Positions 1 to 8,964 are shown, counted from the stretch's first letter. The stretch: 64,000 nt of DNA from Bacteroidota bacterium (GCA_023437305.1 JAEZGN010000009.1:62001-126000), one strand, 5' to 3'. Notes: a model not told the origin generated them from the letters alone. Numbers and translations are program-made.

Positions 1-22
1 TGGGGGGAGAATGGAGGGGCTA

Positions 23-1558
23 ATGAAATTAAAATCAATACAAGACCAAGCTCTGATTATTTTCGGAGCTTCTGGTGATTTAACATACCGAAAACTGATA
101 CCGGCTATATTTGACCTACATAAACAAAATTCACTACCAAAGAATTTTGCTGTGCTGGGTGTGGCTCGTAGCCAATTTACGGACGATACCTTCCGCGATA
201 AGATGAAGGATGGTATCAAGCAGTTTGCATTGGCAAAAGATGCTTTGGATGAAGAGATAGAGCAATTCTGTCAGAAGCTGCATTATCTGTCAATCAATAC
301 AGATGACGGCACAGAATATTCTAAGTTGAAGGAGCGGCTCGAAGCACTCGATAAGGAAGAGAGTACAGCAGGCAATTATATATTTTATCTGTCAACACCA
401 CCTTCACTCTATCCGCTTATACCTAAGTTTTTGGCAGAACAAGGGTTAAACCAAGAAAATGGAAACTTTAGACGGATTATCATCGAAAAGCCTTTTGGAA
501 TTGATCTTAAGTCTGCTGTAGATCTTAATGTTTCTCTTCAGGAAAGTTATGATGAAGACCAGATATACCGTATAGACCATTATCTGGGTAAAGAAACTGT
601 GCAAAATATGTTAGTAACACGTTTTGCGAATGGTATTTACGAACCTCTTTGGAACAGAAACTATATAAGCCATGTAGAAATTACTGCTGCCGAGAGTATC
701 GGAGTAGAAAACAGAGGAGGCTATTACGACCATTCGGGTGCGTTGCGCGATATGGTGCAGAACCATTTGTTGCAGTTGCTCGCTTTGGTGGCAATGGAAC
801 CGCCGATGTCTATAGACTCTGTTTCGATCCGTAACGAGAAATTGAAAGTTTTTCAGGCTCTACGCCCTATGTCGAACGACGACTTGTTTAAGAATGTTAT
901 TCGCGGGCAATACACAGCAGCTAATATTAAAGGGAAATATGCCAAAGGGTATCGAGAAGAGAAGGATGTAGATCCGGACTCACGCACAGAAACTTATGTG
1001 GCTATGAAACTTTTTATTGACAACTGGCGTTGGGGCGGAGTTCCTTTCTATATACGTACAGGTAAACGATTGCCGACTCGTGTCTCAGAAGTGGTTATTC
1101 ACTTCAAACCGGCACCTCAGAAATTATTTCCGGAGAGCGCCGATCTGAGTAACGACGAAAATCAACTGGTGATACGTATCCAGCCGGATGAAGGTCTTTT
1201 GTTGAAAACAAAGATGAAGGTACCCGGAAGTGGCTATCAGGTTAAGAATGTGAATATGGACTTTCATTATTCACAGCTACAAGATACTTATTTGCCTGAG
1301 GCCTATGAACGTCTTTTGCTCGATTGTATGGTTGGCGATTCTACTTTGTATATCCGTGGCGATGCTTTAGAGGCTACATGGAAATTTGTACAACCGTTGC
1401 TTGACTTCTGGGAGAAGAACCCCGATGCACCCTTGCATGGCTATCCATCCGGCTCGTGGGGGCCAAATTGCGCCGATGAGCTGATTGAGGGTAAAAACCT
1501 CACATGGAGATACCCTTGTAAGAATCTGTCTGATGATGGAATATATTGTGAATTATGA
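23..1558 (+). CDS. zwf: Glucose-6-phosphate 1-dehydrogenase
   Basis: Oxidises glucose 6-phosphate to 6-phosphogluconolactone with NADP in the cytoplasm, the entry step of the oxidative pentose phosphate pathway. The N-terminal nucleotide-binding motif GASGDLT and the active-site motif RIDHYLGKE (near residues 183-191) are both present, and about 511 residues is the normal family length. The chosen ATG at 23 overlaps a TAA at 21-23 in a TAATG arrangement, as if a preceding gene (gnd would be the usual neighbour) ended there; an in-frame ATG at 11 is possible. The pgl gene for the next reaction overlaps the end by 4 bp, so the two are translationally coupled. Confidence 0.96.
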   Translation: MKLKSIQDQALIIFGASGDLTYRKLIPAIFDLHKQNSLPKNFAVLGVARSQFTDDTFRDKMKDGIKQFALAKDALDEEIEQFCQKLHYLSINTDDGTEYSKLKERLEALDKEESTAGNYIFYLSTPPSLYPLIPKFLAEQGLNQENGNFRRIIIEKPFGIDLKSAVDLNVSLQESYDEDQIYRIDHYLGKETVQNMLVTRFANGIYEPLWNRNYISHVEITAAESIGVENRGGYYDHSGALRDMVQNHLLQLLALVAMEPPMSIDSVSIRNEKLKVFQALRPMSNDDLFKNVIRGQYTAANIKGKYAKGYREEKDVDPDSRTETYVAMKLFIDNWRWGGVPFYIRTGKRLPTRVSEVVIHFKPAPQKLFPESADLSNDENQLVIRIQPDEGLLLKTKMKVPGSGYQVKNVNMDFHYSQLQDTYLPEAYERLLLDCMVGDSTLYIRGDALEATWKFVQPLLDFWEKNPDAPLHGYPSGSWGPNCADELIEGKNLTWRYPCKNLSDDGIYCEL

Positions 1559-2280
1559 TAAAAGAAGAAATTAATATTTATTCGGATGCGAAAGACCTGA
1601 GTGAGGGCTTTACGGCATTTTTGCAAAAGTTAATGGATGTATATCCGCGTGTAAACCTTGCATTGTCAGGTGGAACTACCCCAAAAGTGATTTTTGACTA
1701 TTGGGCAGAAAACTGCAAAGATTCGATCGACTGGCAGCGACTGTTTTTCTTTTGGGGAGACGAACGCTGTGTGCCGCCTGAAAATGTTATGAATAATTAT
1801 GGAATGACAAAGGATCACCTGTTTGACAAAGTGCCGAAGATTCCTAATAATAACATTTTCCGTATTCATGGAGAGAACGAGCCCGAAGAAGAGGCTGAGT
1901 GGTATAGTAAGATTTTGGAAACAAAAGTCATGCAGCGCCGTAATGCTCCTTGTTTCGAAATCGTAATGCTTGGTTTGGGAGACGATGGGCACACTGTCTC
2001 TATTTTCCCCGATCAGATATCACTGTGGGATAGCAAAGATTTCTGTGTGATAGGTGAGCATCCTGAGAGTAAAATGAAACGAGTGAGCCTTAGCGGTCAG
2101 GTAGTAAATAATGCACAGTATGTCGTTTTTCTTGCTACCGGAAAGAACAAAGCAGAGAAGGTAAGGGATATTATTAAAAACAGAGAACAGTTTTTGAATA
2201 AATATCCGGCTGCTAAAGTAAATCCTAAGAAAGGATATCTTTATTGGTTCTTGGATGAGGAAGCAGCAAGTTTATTATAA
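1555..2280 (+). CDS. pgl: 6-phosphogluconolactonase (DevB/SOL type)
   Basis: Hydrolyses 6-phosphogluconolactone to 6-phosphogluconate. The protein has the glucosamine-6-phosphate isomerase-like fold signatures ALSGGTTPK near residue 40, FFWGDERCVPP near 65 and GLGDDGHTVSIFP near 145, and is 241 residues, usual for the DevB type. Its ATG sits inside the zwf stop (ATGA), which supports a two-gene zwf-pgl operon. A strong hairpin follows 21 bp after the stop, so transcription probably ends here. Confidence 0.95.
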   Translation: MIKEEINIYSDAKDLSEGFTAFLQKLMDVYPRVNLALSGGTTPKVIFDYWAENCKDSIDWQRLFFFWGDERCVPPENVMNNYGMTKDHLFDKVPKIPNNNIFRIHGENEPEEEAEWYSKILETKVMQRRNAPCFEIVMLGLGDDGHTVSIFPDQISLWDSKDFCVIGEHPESKMKRVSLSGQVVNNAQYVVFLATGKNKAEKVRDIIKNREQFLNKYPAAKVNPKKGYLYWFLDEEAASLL

Positions 2281-2301
2281 ACGAAGCATCAAAATATAGA
2301 T

Positions 2302-2340
2302 AGTAAGAAGTTATCCCGAGAGGGGTAGCTTCTTACTTTA
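2302..2340 (+). terminator. Intrinsic terminator after zwf-pgl
   Basis: The arms 2302-2317 and 2322-2337 pair over 16 bp with two G-T wobbles and no mismatch, closed by a GAGA (GNRA-type) tetraloop and followed by TTTATATAT. The stem is strong, the T tract is short. Confidence 0.75.
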
Positions 2341-2451
2341 TATATGTTAATGGAAGTGTAAAATATCGCAATAAATGAAAGAAATATACTTGTCTTTGTG
2401 TTAAATAGACGAGTGCCGATTTGAAAAATAAATGTTAAAAAATATATAAAT

Positions 2452-2485
2452 ATTGTTTTCTATAATTTATAATATGCTACTTTTG
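2452..2485 (+). promoter_or_regulatory. Candidate Bacteroidetes promoter for the vWA lipoprotein
   Basis: TACTTTTG at 2478-2485 fits the -7 consensus TAnnTTTG. An ATTG at 2452-2455 lies 22 bp upstream as a weak -33 element. The 44-base leader to the start codon is A/T-rich, as is typical for these genes. Confidence 0.5.
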
Positions 2486-2528
2486 TGCCGCTAACACAAA
2501 CTTATTTTTAATTTTTATTTATTAAAAA

Positions 2529-3653
2529 ATGAAAACTACACTAAAGCTATTTTTAGCATGTTTTGTTTTTATCTCATGCTTTTCGTATTGTAGCAGTGAC
2601 GACAAAGACTCTTCGGAAATCCCTAGCGATTCACAAGCAGACCCTAATCCTACAATTGATGAAGTGAACACTTCTATTCCAAATGCACAGTTCTCTACAG
2701 AAGGGGAATATAGTGTTGTACGTATCGACCTTACGGGGATTCAACATCCCGAAACCAAAGAATGGTTGAAGCTGTTTGGAACAAAGGAGGCACAGCAAAA
2801 CGTATGGGTTGAGGTTGATGGTGTTGCAAAAGGTGTTGTTGTGTACAACAATGATGCTAATAGCAACAACAACAAGACCGTATATGCAGACCTTGTGTTC
2901 TTGGTAGATAATTCGGGTAGCATGGGGCAGGAAGCCGACTCGGTGGCAAATGGTATTGTTAAATGGGCTACAAATCTTTCTAAGCAGAAGATTGATATCA
3001 AATTTGGTTGTGTAGGTTATGAGAGCGGTGTTAATGGTGCTCTTAATTTTACAGATGTACAAGGGATATCAGAATATCTCGATCGAGCTAAAGGTACATC
3101 CCGTACCAGAGGTTTTGGTGGAGAAGATGGAGAAACTCTTAATGCTGCAAAAAGTGGTTACCAACACGGACGTGACGAGTGCGGATCAGAAGCACTACGC
3201 TATGCTGACGAAAATCTTTCGTTCCGAAATGGAGCTAACAGGGTATATGTGAACTTTACAGATGAGCCGAATCAACCGGGTGGACTTGCTGAATGGTCGG
3301 TAGAATATGTAGCAGACCAATCTACTTGGAATTCTCAAAAAGGGACAATTCATACTGTATTTAGTGCCGATACTACATTTAATGTAAACCAATATTATAG
3401 AGAGAAGCCATGGATGATGTCACGCTATACAGGGGGAACAGAATTGTTTGTGCCTTCAAGCTTCAAAGATGTTACGCTGGATGTACTTCCGGTAACTGGC
3501 GCAATGGTGAACTCATATATTCTTAAGTTTAAAAATACATCTACTATAACAGACGGTCTTCACGAGGTGAAAATCACAATTTTATCTCCGGATAACAAGG
3601 TGAAGGCAGAGAAGGTATTTAAGAATATACGTTTCGGTACAGCTACCGAATAA
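2529..3653 (+). CDS. von Willebrand factor A domain lipoprotein
   Basis: Probable outer-membrane or surface lipoprotein of 374 residues. The N-terminus is a type II signal peptide with a lipobox ending at Cys17 (FISC); acidic residues follow shortly after, as in exported Bacteroidetes lipoproteins. A metal-ion-dependent adhesion site starts at Asp127 (DNSGS), with a further Asp in FTDEP, so the domain should bind a divalent metal and a protein ligand. The partner is unknown. The gene is flanked by terminators and has its own promoter-like box, so it is probably monocistronic. The vWA assignment is firm; the biological role cannot be read from the sequence. Confidence 0.85.
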   Translation: MKTTLKLFLACFVFISCFSYCSSDDKDSSEIPSDSQADPNPTIDEVNTSIPNAQFSTEGEYSVVRIDLTGIQHPETKEWLKLFGTKEAQQNVWVEVDGVAKGVVVYNNDANSNNNKTVYADLVFLVDNSGSMGQEADSVANGIVKWATNLSKQKIDIKFGCVGYESGVNGALNFTDVQGISEYLDRAKGTSRTRGFGGEDGETLNAAKSGYQHGRDECGSEALRYADENLSFRNGANRVYVNFTDEPNQPGGLAEWSVEYVADQSTWNSQKGTIHTVFSADTTFNVNQYYREKPWMMSRYTGGTELFVPSSFKDVTLDVLPVTGAMVNSYILKFKNTSTITDGLHEVKITILSPDNKVKAEKVFKNIRFGTATE

Positions 3654-3690
3654 CCAAGCTTCATTTTATCTTATCTTTTTTAATTATGAT

Positions 3691-3745
3691 CAATGCAAAA
3701 AGGCCTGTGAATTCTGTTCACAGGTCTTTTTATATTTATGCATTG
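3691..3745. terminator. Bidirectional terminator between convergent genes
   Basis: Arms 3697-3711 and 3717-3731 form a 15-bp stem with one wobble pair, A-rich on the left and T-rich on the right, so it can act on both strands. An outer inverted repeat (CAATGCA at 3691, TGCATTG at 3739) extends it. Confidence 0.85.
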
Positions 3746-3774
3746 TTATTCCTTTTACTTTGAGTTGTATTTCG

Positions 3775-5289
3775 CTATGAATTGCTTGTGTCGCAAAAGG
3801 CAATTATCTTTTCCAGATAATCTCTATTGTTCGATAATCGGGGAACTTTGTTCTGACCTCCAAGTTTACCGAGATGTTTTAGCCATTCGTTAAATGTTCC
3901 CTTCGGCAGACTTCTTACAACTGGCATATTCAGAGATAAATTGTACGAACGCTTGGCTTCGTAGTCGGAGTTGACCTTTTTAAGTTCACCGTCTAATAAG
4001 CAAGTGAAATCTTCGAGACTGTGAGGTTCTACAGCGAACTCTATCAGCCATTCATGCGCTCCGTTGTTGTTATCACCGAAGTAAACGGGGGCTGCTGTAT
4101 ATTCGCTTATCTGTGCGCCTGTGATCCTGCATGCTTCTGCCAGCGCTTTTTCGGCATTGTCTATTATTAGTTCTTCGCCAAAGGCATTGATGAAGTTTTT
4201 GGTACGTCCTGTTATATGAAACAAATAAGGCGCAGTAGATGAGAACTCTATCGTATCACCTATCATATATCTCCAAAGCCCACCGTTTGTTGAAATAATT
4301 ATGGCATAATTCTGTCCGATTTCAACTTCATCCAGCGTTAATGTTTTGGGGTTTTCCTTGTCCCATTCACTCATCGGAACAAACTCGTAGTAGATACAGC
4401 TATCCAACATTAATAGCATTTCTTTGGAGTTTTCGGAGAACTGTACCCCAAAGAAACCTTCGGATGCATTGTACGTTTCCCAATAGTACATATCGGACTT
4501 CTGTATCAGTTTTTTGTATTGTTCTTCGAATGGAGTAAAGCTTACACCACCGTGAAAGAAAACTTCCAGATTAGGCCAGATGTCAGTAAGATCACGCCCG
4601 GTATCTGCTTTTATCTTTTTCAATAGGACCAGTAACCACGAAGGTACGCCCATAAAAGCCCTCACATCGTTCTTTATCGCATAGTCGGTCAGTGCCTGCA
4701 ACTTCGTCTCCCAATCGGGTAAAAGAGAGATGCTTTCGGGAGTACGACTAAACTTTGCCCAGAAATATAGATTCTTGATAAGAATGGCTGAGATATCTCC
4801 TGTAAAGATACCGTCACCTATATTGTTTATTTGCTTGCTGCCGCCAAGCACTAATGTTTTGCCAAAAAAGAATTTTGCATCCTTATTGGCTTGTGCATAG
4901 ATGGCTAGCATTTGCTCTCCGCACTTGTAATGTCCTTTGGTAAGTGATTCGAGGGTTACGGGTATGTACTTGCTCTTATCCTCGGTTGTACCCGACGACA
5001 TGGCAAACCAACGAACGGGCTTGTTCCAAAGCACATTTTGTTCTTTATTCACAATGATCCGATCTAGGTAGGGGCGCAAATCTTCGTAGTGGAAGATTGG
5101 AACCTGTTTTCTGAAATCGTCTTTGTTTTTTATAGCCGAAAAATTGAACTGCTGCCCAAAAAATGTTTGCTCACCATTGCGGAGTAGATATTTCAATATC
5201 TTCTCTTGTGTTTCGATAGGATTGTTTATAAAGCTATCAACCTCTTTGTATCGGTAATCCAGATATTTGTGAGCGATTCGGGTAATCAT
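3775..5289 (-). CDS. GH3 family acyl-adenylating (acyl-acid amido synthetase-like) protein
   Basis: Member of the GH3 branch of the adenylate-forming enzymes, best known from plant hormone conjugation; bacterial members are widespread in Bacteroidetes but their substrates are mostly unknown. Visible motifs are the phosphate-binding loop SSGTTE (residues 98-103), YNASEGFFG near 265, and the hinge region IGD followed by TGRTKNFINAFGEEL. At 504 residues it is full length. Its start overlaps the stop of the upstream Crp-like regulator by 4 bp, so the two are co-transcribed. It probably activates a carboxylic acid as an acyl-AMP; the acid and acceptor are not inferable. Confidence 0.85.
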   Translation of the reverse strand: MITRIAHKYLDYRYKEVDSFINNPIETQEKILKYLLRNGEQTFFGQQFNFSAIKNKDDFRKQVPIFHYEDLRPYLDRIIVNKEQNVLWNKPVRWFAMSSGTTEDKSKYIPVTLESLTKGHYKCGEQMLAIYAQANKDAKFFFGKTLVLGGSKQINNIGDGIFTGDISAILIKNLYFWAKFSRTPESISLLPDWETKLQALTDYAIKNDVRAFMGVPSWLLVLLKKIKADTGRDLTDIWPNLEVFFHGGVSFTPFEEQYKKLIQKSDMYYWETYNASEGFFGVQFSENSKEMLLMLDSCIYYEFVPMSEWDKENPKTLTLDEVEIGQNYAIIISTNGGLWRYMIGDTIEFSSTAPYLFHITGRTKNFINAFGEELIIDNAEKALAEACRITGAQISEYTAAPVYFGDNNNGAHEWLIEFAVEPHSLEDFTCLLDGELKKVNSDYEAKRSYNLSLNMPVVRSLPKGTFNEWLKHLGKLGGQNKVPRLSNNRDYLEKIIAFCDTSNS

Positions 5290-5984
5290 CCGATTTTACT
5301 TATTTTTCGGAGCTTTTCTTCGTCTATAATTTTTATTTTGCGACCATCCAGCGTAATGATATGTTCGTCAACAAACGTTGACAGGGTGCGGATGGCATTC
5401 GATGTAGTCATATTGGATAAGTTAGCCAAGTCTTCCCTCGAAAGGTAGATGCTTATTGTAGCACCGTCTTCCTCCAGTCCGTAATTCTCGATAAGGAATA
5501 TCAAAGATTCGGCCAAGCGTCCACGGATATGCTTCTGAGTAAGGTTCACAACCCGTTCGTCTGCTATCCCCAAATCGGTAGCCAGTTCCTTTATAAAGAA
5601 GAGTCCTAACTTCGAATTTGATGCGACTATTTCGTTGATAAGTTTCATGGGTATGAAACAGATGGTTGAGGGTTCGAAAGCTGAAGCAGCCGTGACATAA
5701 GGCTGGTTGGCAAAAAAAGCGCGATATCCAAAATACTGAGTAGGTCTTATCATTCTGATAATCTGGCTGCGTCCGCCAACACCGTCTTTGTATATTTTCA
5801 CTTTCCCTCTACACAGGCACATCAATTCCATCGGAATTTCTTCTTCCCTGTATATCACTTCATTTTTCTTGAAGTCCATAATTCTCGCATTCGCGGCAAT
5901 TATAGTTTGTTCTTTGTCATTCAACAGATTCCATATCTCAGGAATACTTTCCGACAAGCTAACAGCATTACTATCTGTCATCAT
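5286..5984 (-). CDS. Crp/Fnr family transcriptional regulator
   Basis: A 232-residue regulator with a cyclic-nucleotide-binding-like beta-roll (about residues 30-125) and a C-terminal winged helix (about 165-215) containing the recognition region LSREDLANLSNMTTSNAIR. No iron-sulphur cysteine cluster of the Fnr kind is visible. It is the first gene of a two-gene operon with the GH3-like enzyme (ATGA overlap), so it may control that operon and itself. The effector ligand is unknown. Confidence 0.88.
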   Translation of the reverse strand: MMTDSNAVSLSESIPEIWNLLNDKEQTIIAANARIMDFKKNEVIYREEEIPMELMCLCRGKVKIYKDGVGGRSQIIRMIRPTQYFGYRAFFANQPYVTAASAFEPSTICFIPMKLINEIVASNSKLGLFFIKELATDLGIADERVVNLTQKHIRGRLAESLIFLIENYGLEEDGATISIYLSREDLANLSNMTTSNAIRTLSTFVDEHIITLDGRKIKIIDEEKLRKISKIG

Positions 5985-6015
5985 TCAAAACTGATAATGT
6001 AAAATATGTTATAAG

Positions 6016-6023
6016 CAAAGTTA
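6016..6023 (-). promoter_or_regulatory. Candidate -7 box for the Crp-like regulator operon
   Basis: The minus strand reads TAACTTTG, an exact TAnnTTTG, 32 bp upstream of the start codon. A clear TTTG -33 element at the usual distance is lacking. Confidence 0.4.
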
Positions 6024-6510
6024 ATCAAAAAATATTATAAAACATGTTGCAAAACATATTTTTAACGCATGCTTGTCTTTTTTATATGATTTTTTTGTTT
6101 ATGAAAGGTCTTTTGTGTACTCAAATATCAGGTAATGTGTAGAGTAGGTAGCTTAATATTTTTCTTCTGCTTGAATTCATATTCGTGGAATTATATTGTA
6201 TCCAAAAAAAATAACAACCAGCGGTCACAGGAGCGAAGCGTATGTAAAAGTAATAGGTTTCTGATCTTTTTTAGTGTTACTTTTCGCTGTCGGTTGATGA
6301 TGGCAAATATTTCTAAGATTAGATAATTTGTCGCGTGAAAAATGACACTCTCAATTTTAGAATATACAATCGGGCTCCCTCTTATTTTGTTAAGTTTTTT
6401 GCCCTGTTATACCTAAATAATTCAGAAAGTATGAATTGTGTAAAAGTTAGTTTGTTAATAAACTCTTTAATGTTTTAGTATGTTAAACAAATAAAGTTTT
6501 TATATTTCAC

Positions 6511-6541
6511 TTTGAATATTACAATAATAAGACTATTTTTG
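6511..6541 (+). promoter_or_regulatory. Bacteroidetes housekeeping promoter of tig
   Basis: An exact TTTG at 6511-6514, a 19-bp spacer and TATTTTTG at 6534-6541 match the consensus TTTG-N19-TAnnTTTG. It leaves a leader of about 75 bases before the tig start codon. This is the best promoter match in the window. Confidence 0.85.
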
Positions 6542-6624
6542 CACCACCAAAAAATAGAGTGGTGTTTTTACTCCATTTGCATTTCGATTGAAATTTGTAA
6601 CAATAACTAAATAAACTCGTTAAG

Positions 6625-8013
6625 ATGAATGTATCTCTAACAAATGTAGATAGTGTAAACGCTATATTACAAATAAATGTAACGAAAGAAGATTATCAGG
6701 AAAAGCTTGATAACGCACTTAAGACATTCCGAAAAAAAGCTAACATACCGGGATTCCGTCCGGGAACTGTACCTATGGGTATGGTGAAAAAAATGTATGG
6801 TAAATCGATTTTGGCAGAAGAAGTAAACAAGCTTGTTGGCGAAAATCTATATAAATATATACAAGACAACAAACTGAATGTATTGGGAGAGCCTCTTCCG
6901 AACGAAGAAAAGCAACAGCCAATAGATTTCACACTCGAAGGTGACTATGAATTTTATTTCGACGTGGCTCTAGCTCCGGAAATAAAATTATCACTGACAA
7001 AGAAAGATAAAGTAAAATATTATGCTATCGAGGTAGACGAAGAGCTTGTTGATAAACAGATCGCTTCGTACAAAGCTAATTATGGCAAATATGAAAAAAT
7101 AGAAGAAGGTGCAAAAGAAACAGACCTTATCAGAGGTACAATCTCCGAATTGGAAGATGGTAAGGTAAAAGAAGGCGGCATCTTTGTAGAAGCAGGCATT
7201 GTAATGCCTTCGTATATGAAAGACGAAGCAGAGCAAGCTAAATTTGTAGGCGCAAAGGCCGGAGATGTGATTGTATTCAATCCGGGTAAAGCTTACAATG
7301 GCAACGAAACAGAGATTGCGTCTATGCTTCATATCGAAAAGGATGCAGTAGAAACAATTGCTGCCGAATTTCAGTTTGCTATCACAGAGATCACTCGTTA
7401 TCAGGAGGCTGAACTTGACCAAGACCTATTCGATAAGGTTTTTGGTGCAGGCAATGTAACTACCGAAGCTGACTTCAAAGCAAAAGTAAAAGAAACTATA
7501 GCTGATCAGTTTGCACCGGATAGCGATTACAAATTCCTATTGGATGCGAAAGAGCTTCTTGAAAAGAAAACCGGAGACTTGCAATTCCCTGATGCATTCC
7601 TCAAAAGATGGCTTATTGCTTCGGGCGAAGAAAGAACTGCTGAATCTGTAGAATCAGATTATCCGAAAATCATAGCAGATCTTAAATTCCACCTGATAAA
7701 AGAACAAATAGCAAAAGATAACGATATCAAGATCGAAAACGAAGATATGAAAATCATTGCTATGCAGGCGGCAAGAGCTCAGTTTGCTCAATATGGAATG
7801 ATGAATCTTCCTGACGAAATGGTTGAGAACTATGCAAATGATATGTTGAAAAACAAAGACAATGCACGCAACCTGCTCGATCGCGCAATGGAAAATAAGA
7901 TCATCGACGTGTTGAAATCGAAACTAGGACTCGAAGAAACAGTAATCTCGCTTGACGAGTTTCGCAAGTTTTTTGAGAAAGACGAAGCAGCTGAAGCAGA
8001 AACAGAAGCGTAA
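6625..8013 (+). CDS. tig: Trigger factor, ribosome-associated chaperone and peptidyl-prolyl isomerase
   Basis: Binds ribosomal protein L23 at the exit tunnel and shields nascent chains. The N-terminal ribosome-binding region shows the signature GFRPGTVP (about residues 42-49, variant of the GFRxGKxP loop). A central FKBP-like domain, which looks degenerate as is common in this phylum, and a long helical C-terminal arm follow. 462 residues is normal for the phylum. It has its own strong promoter and terminator and precedes clpP-clpX, the conserved order in Bacteroidales. Confidence 0.95.
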   Translation: MNVSLTNVDSVNAILQINVTKEDYQEKLDNALKTFRKKANIPGFRPGTVPMGMVKKMYGKSILAEEVNKLVGENLYKYIQDNKLNVLGEPLPNEEKQQPIDFTLEGDYEFYFDVALAPEIKLSLTKKDKVKYYAIEVDEELVDKQIASYKANYGKYEKIEEGAKETDLIRGTISELEDGKVKEGGIFVEAGIVMPSYMKDEAEQAKFVGAKAGDVIVFNPGKAYNGNETEIASMLHIEKDAVETIAAEFQFAITEITRYQEAELDQDLFDKVFGAGNVTTEADFKAKVKETIADQFAPDSDYKFLLDAKELLEKKTGDLQFPDAFLKRWLIASGEERTAESVESDYPKIIADLKFHLIKEQIAKDNDIKIENEDMKIIAMQAARAQFAQYGMMNLPDEMVENYANDMLKNKDNARNLLDRAMENKIIDVLKSKLGLEETVISLDEFRKFFEKDEAAEAETEA

Positions 8014-8033
8014 ATGAAAAAAAGATAAAAATA

Positions 8034-8076
8034 ACGGACAGGAAGGATAGTGTTTTCTTTCTGTCCGTTTGTCTTT
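8034..8076 (+). terminator. Intrinsic terminator of tig
   Basis: Arms 8034-8045 and 8057-8068 (core ACGGACAG/CTGTCCGT) form a 12-bp stem with one wobble, followed by TTGTCTTTA. Confidence 0.8.
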
Positions 8077-8135
8077 AACATTATAAATAAGGAAAATACA
8101 TACATTATTATTCCAGCTTTTCAATTTTTTATTTA

Positions 8136-8143
8136 TAACTTTG
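8136..8143 (+). promoter_or_regulatory. Candidate -7 box of the clpP-clpX operon
   Basis: TAACTTTG matches TAnnTTTG and lies 113 bp upstream of the chosen clpP start. The -33 element is poor (T-rich, no TTTG). A start near 8150 would place the following hairpin in the first 30 bases of the transcript. Confidence 0.5.
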
Positions 8144-8155
8144 TTTATAAGAAAT

Positions 8156-8181
8156 GAGGCTGTGCTATTAGCCTCTTTTTT
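8156..8181 (+). terminator. Short hairpin with T run in the clpP upstream region
   Basis: GAGGCT (8156-8161) pairs with AGCCTC (8170-8175) around an 8-base loop and is followed directly by six T. It may be a second tig terminator or an attenuator in the clpP leader, because a -7 box lies just upstream of it. A weaker ATGCC/GGCAT hairpin follows at about 8181-8200. Confidence 0.6.
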
Positions 8182-8256
8182 ATGCCTGTACGAGTGGCAT
8201 GATAATTGTTTATAGTAATAATGGTAAAACATTATTTAATTAAAAAAGAAAATGTT

Positions 8257-8928
8257 ATGAACAATGAATTTAGAAAGTATGCAACGAAGCATCTAGGCTT
8301 GAATGGGCTAGCTCTTGATAAATATATCGATATAACAAGCAGTTATATATCACCTACTATTATCGAAGAACGTCAGTTGAATGTTGCCCAGATGGATGTG
8401 TTCTCTCGTTTGATGATGGATCGTATTATCTTTTTGGGAACTCAGATCGACGACTATACAGCCAATGTAATACAGGCACAATTACTATATCTTGATTCTG
8501 CCGATTCGGGCAAAGATATCTCTATCTATATAAATTCTCCCGGAGGATCGGTATATGCAGGTTATGGAGTTTATGACACTATGCAGTTTATCAACAGCGA
8601 TGTGTCTACTATCTGTACAGGTATTGCTGCATCTATGGCAGCCGTATTGCTTGTTGCCGGAGAAAAAGGAAAACGCTTTGCATTGAAGCATTCACGCGTT
8701 ATGATTCACCAACCGTTGGGAGGTGCTCAGGGACAAGCTTCGGATATCGAGATCACAGCTCGTGAGATTGGTAAGGTAAAAAAAGAACTTTATACTATTA
8801 TTTCAGACCACTCGGGACAACCATTTGACAAAGTGGCACAAGACTCGGATCGTGATTACTGGATGACCTCGGCTGAGGCTAAAGACTATGGAATGGTAGA
8901 TGATGTTTTGATGAAAAATAAACAATAA
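8257..8928 (+). CDS. clpP: ATP-dependent Clp protease proteolytic subunit
   Basis: Serine protease that forms the two-ring tetradecamer degrading substrates unfolded by ClpX. The catalytic Ser is in GIAASMAA, the His in MIHQPLGG, and the Asp in DSDRDYW. The start at 8257 (MNNEFRKYATKH) matches the usual Bacteroidales N-terminus; earlier in-frame ATGs at 8206 and 8221 would add residues not typical of the family. About 223 residues. clpX follows after 36 bp, so the two are an operon. Confidence 0.95.
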   Translation: MNNEFRKYATKHLGLNGLALDKYIDITSSYISPTIIEERQLNVAQMDVFSRLMMDRIIFLGTQIDDYTANVIQAQLLYLDSADSGKDISIYINSPGGSVYAGYGVYDTMQFINSDVSTICTGIAASMAAVLLVAGEKGKRFALKHSRVMIHQPLGGAQGQASDIEITAREIGKVKKELYTIISDHSGQPFDKVAQDSDRDYWMTSAEAKDYGMVDDVLMKNKQ

Positions 8929-8964
8929 TTCAAAAATCAGATTCATTTACTCATAAAAGGATAA

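Larger units (their letters stand above)
5985..6624. other. Long divergent intergenic region between the Crp-like gene and tig
   Basis: About 640 bp with no convincing gene. On the minus strand TAACTTTG (positions 6023-6016) is a candidate -7 box for the Crp-like gene, with a palindromic AACATGTT at 6041-6048 upstream of it that could be an operator. Near 6224-6240 lies a short segment resembling the dispersed GTCA...GAGCGAAGCG repeat. The tig promoter is at 6511-6541. A possible 63-codon frame at 6135 has no support. Confidence 0.5.

Noticed and set aside
2631..3062. A 143-codon antisense frame within the vWA lipoprotein gene
   Set aside because: Lies opposite the MIDAS-containing domain and has no promoter or family features.
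6135..6326. A 63-codon frame in the region before tig
   Set aside because: No promoter, no start context, composition like non-coding DNA and part of it overlaps the degraded repeat.
6991..7422. A 143-codon antisense frame within tig
   Set aside because: It mirrors the codon structure of tig on the other strand, has no family similarity and is rich in Phe, Ser and Cys like other antisense frames here.
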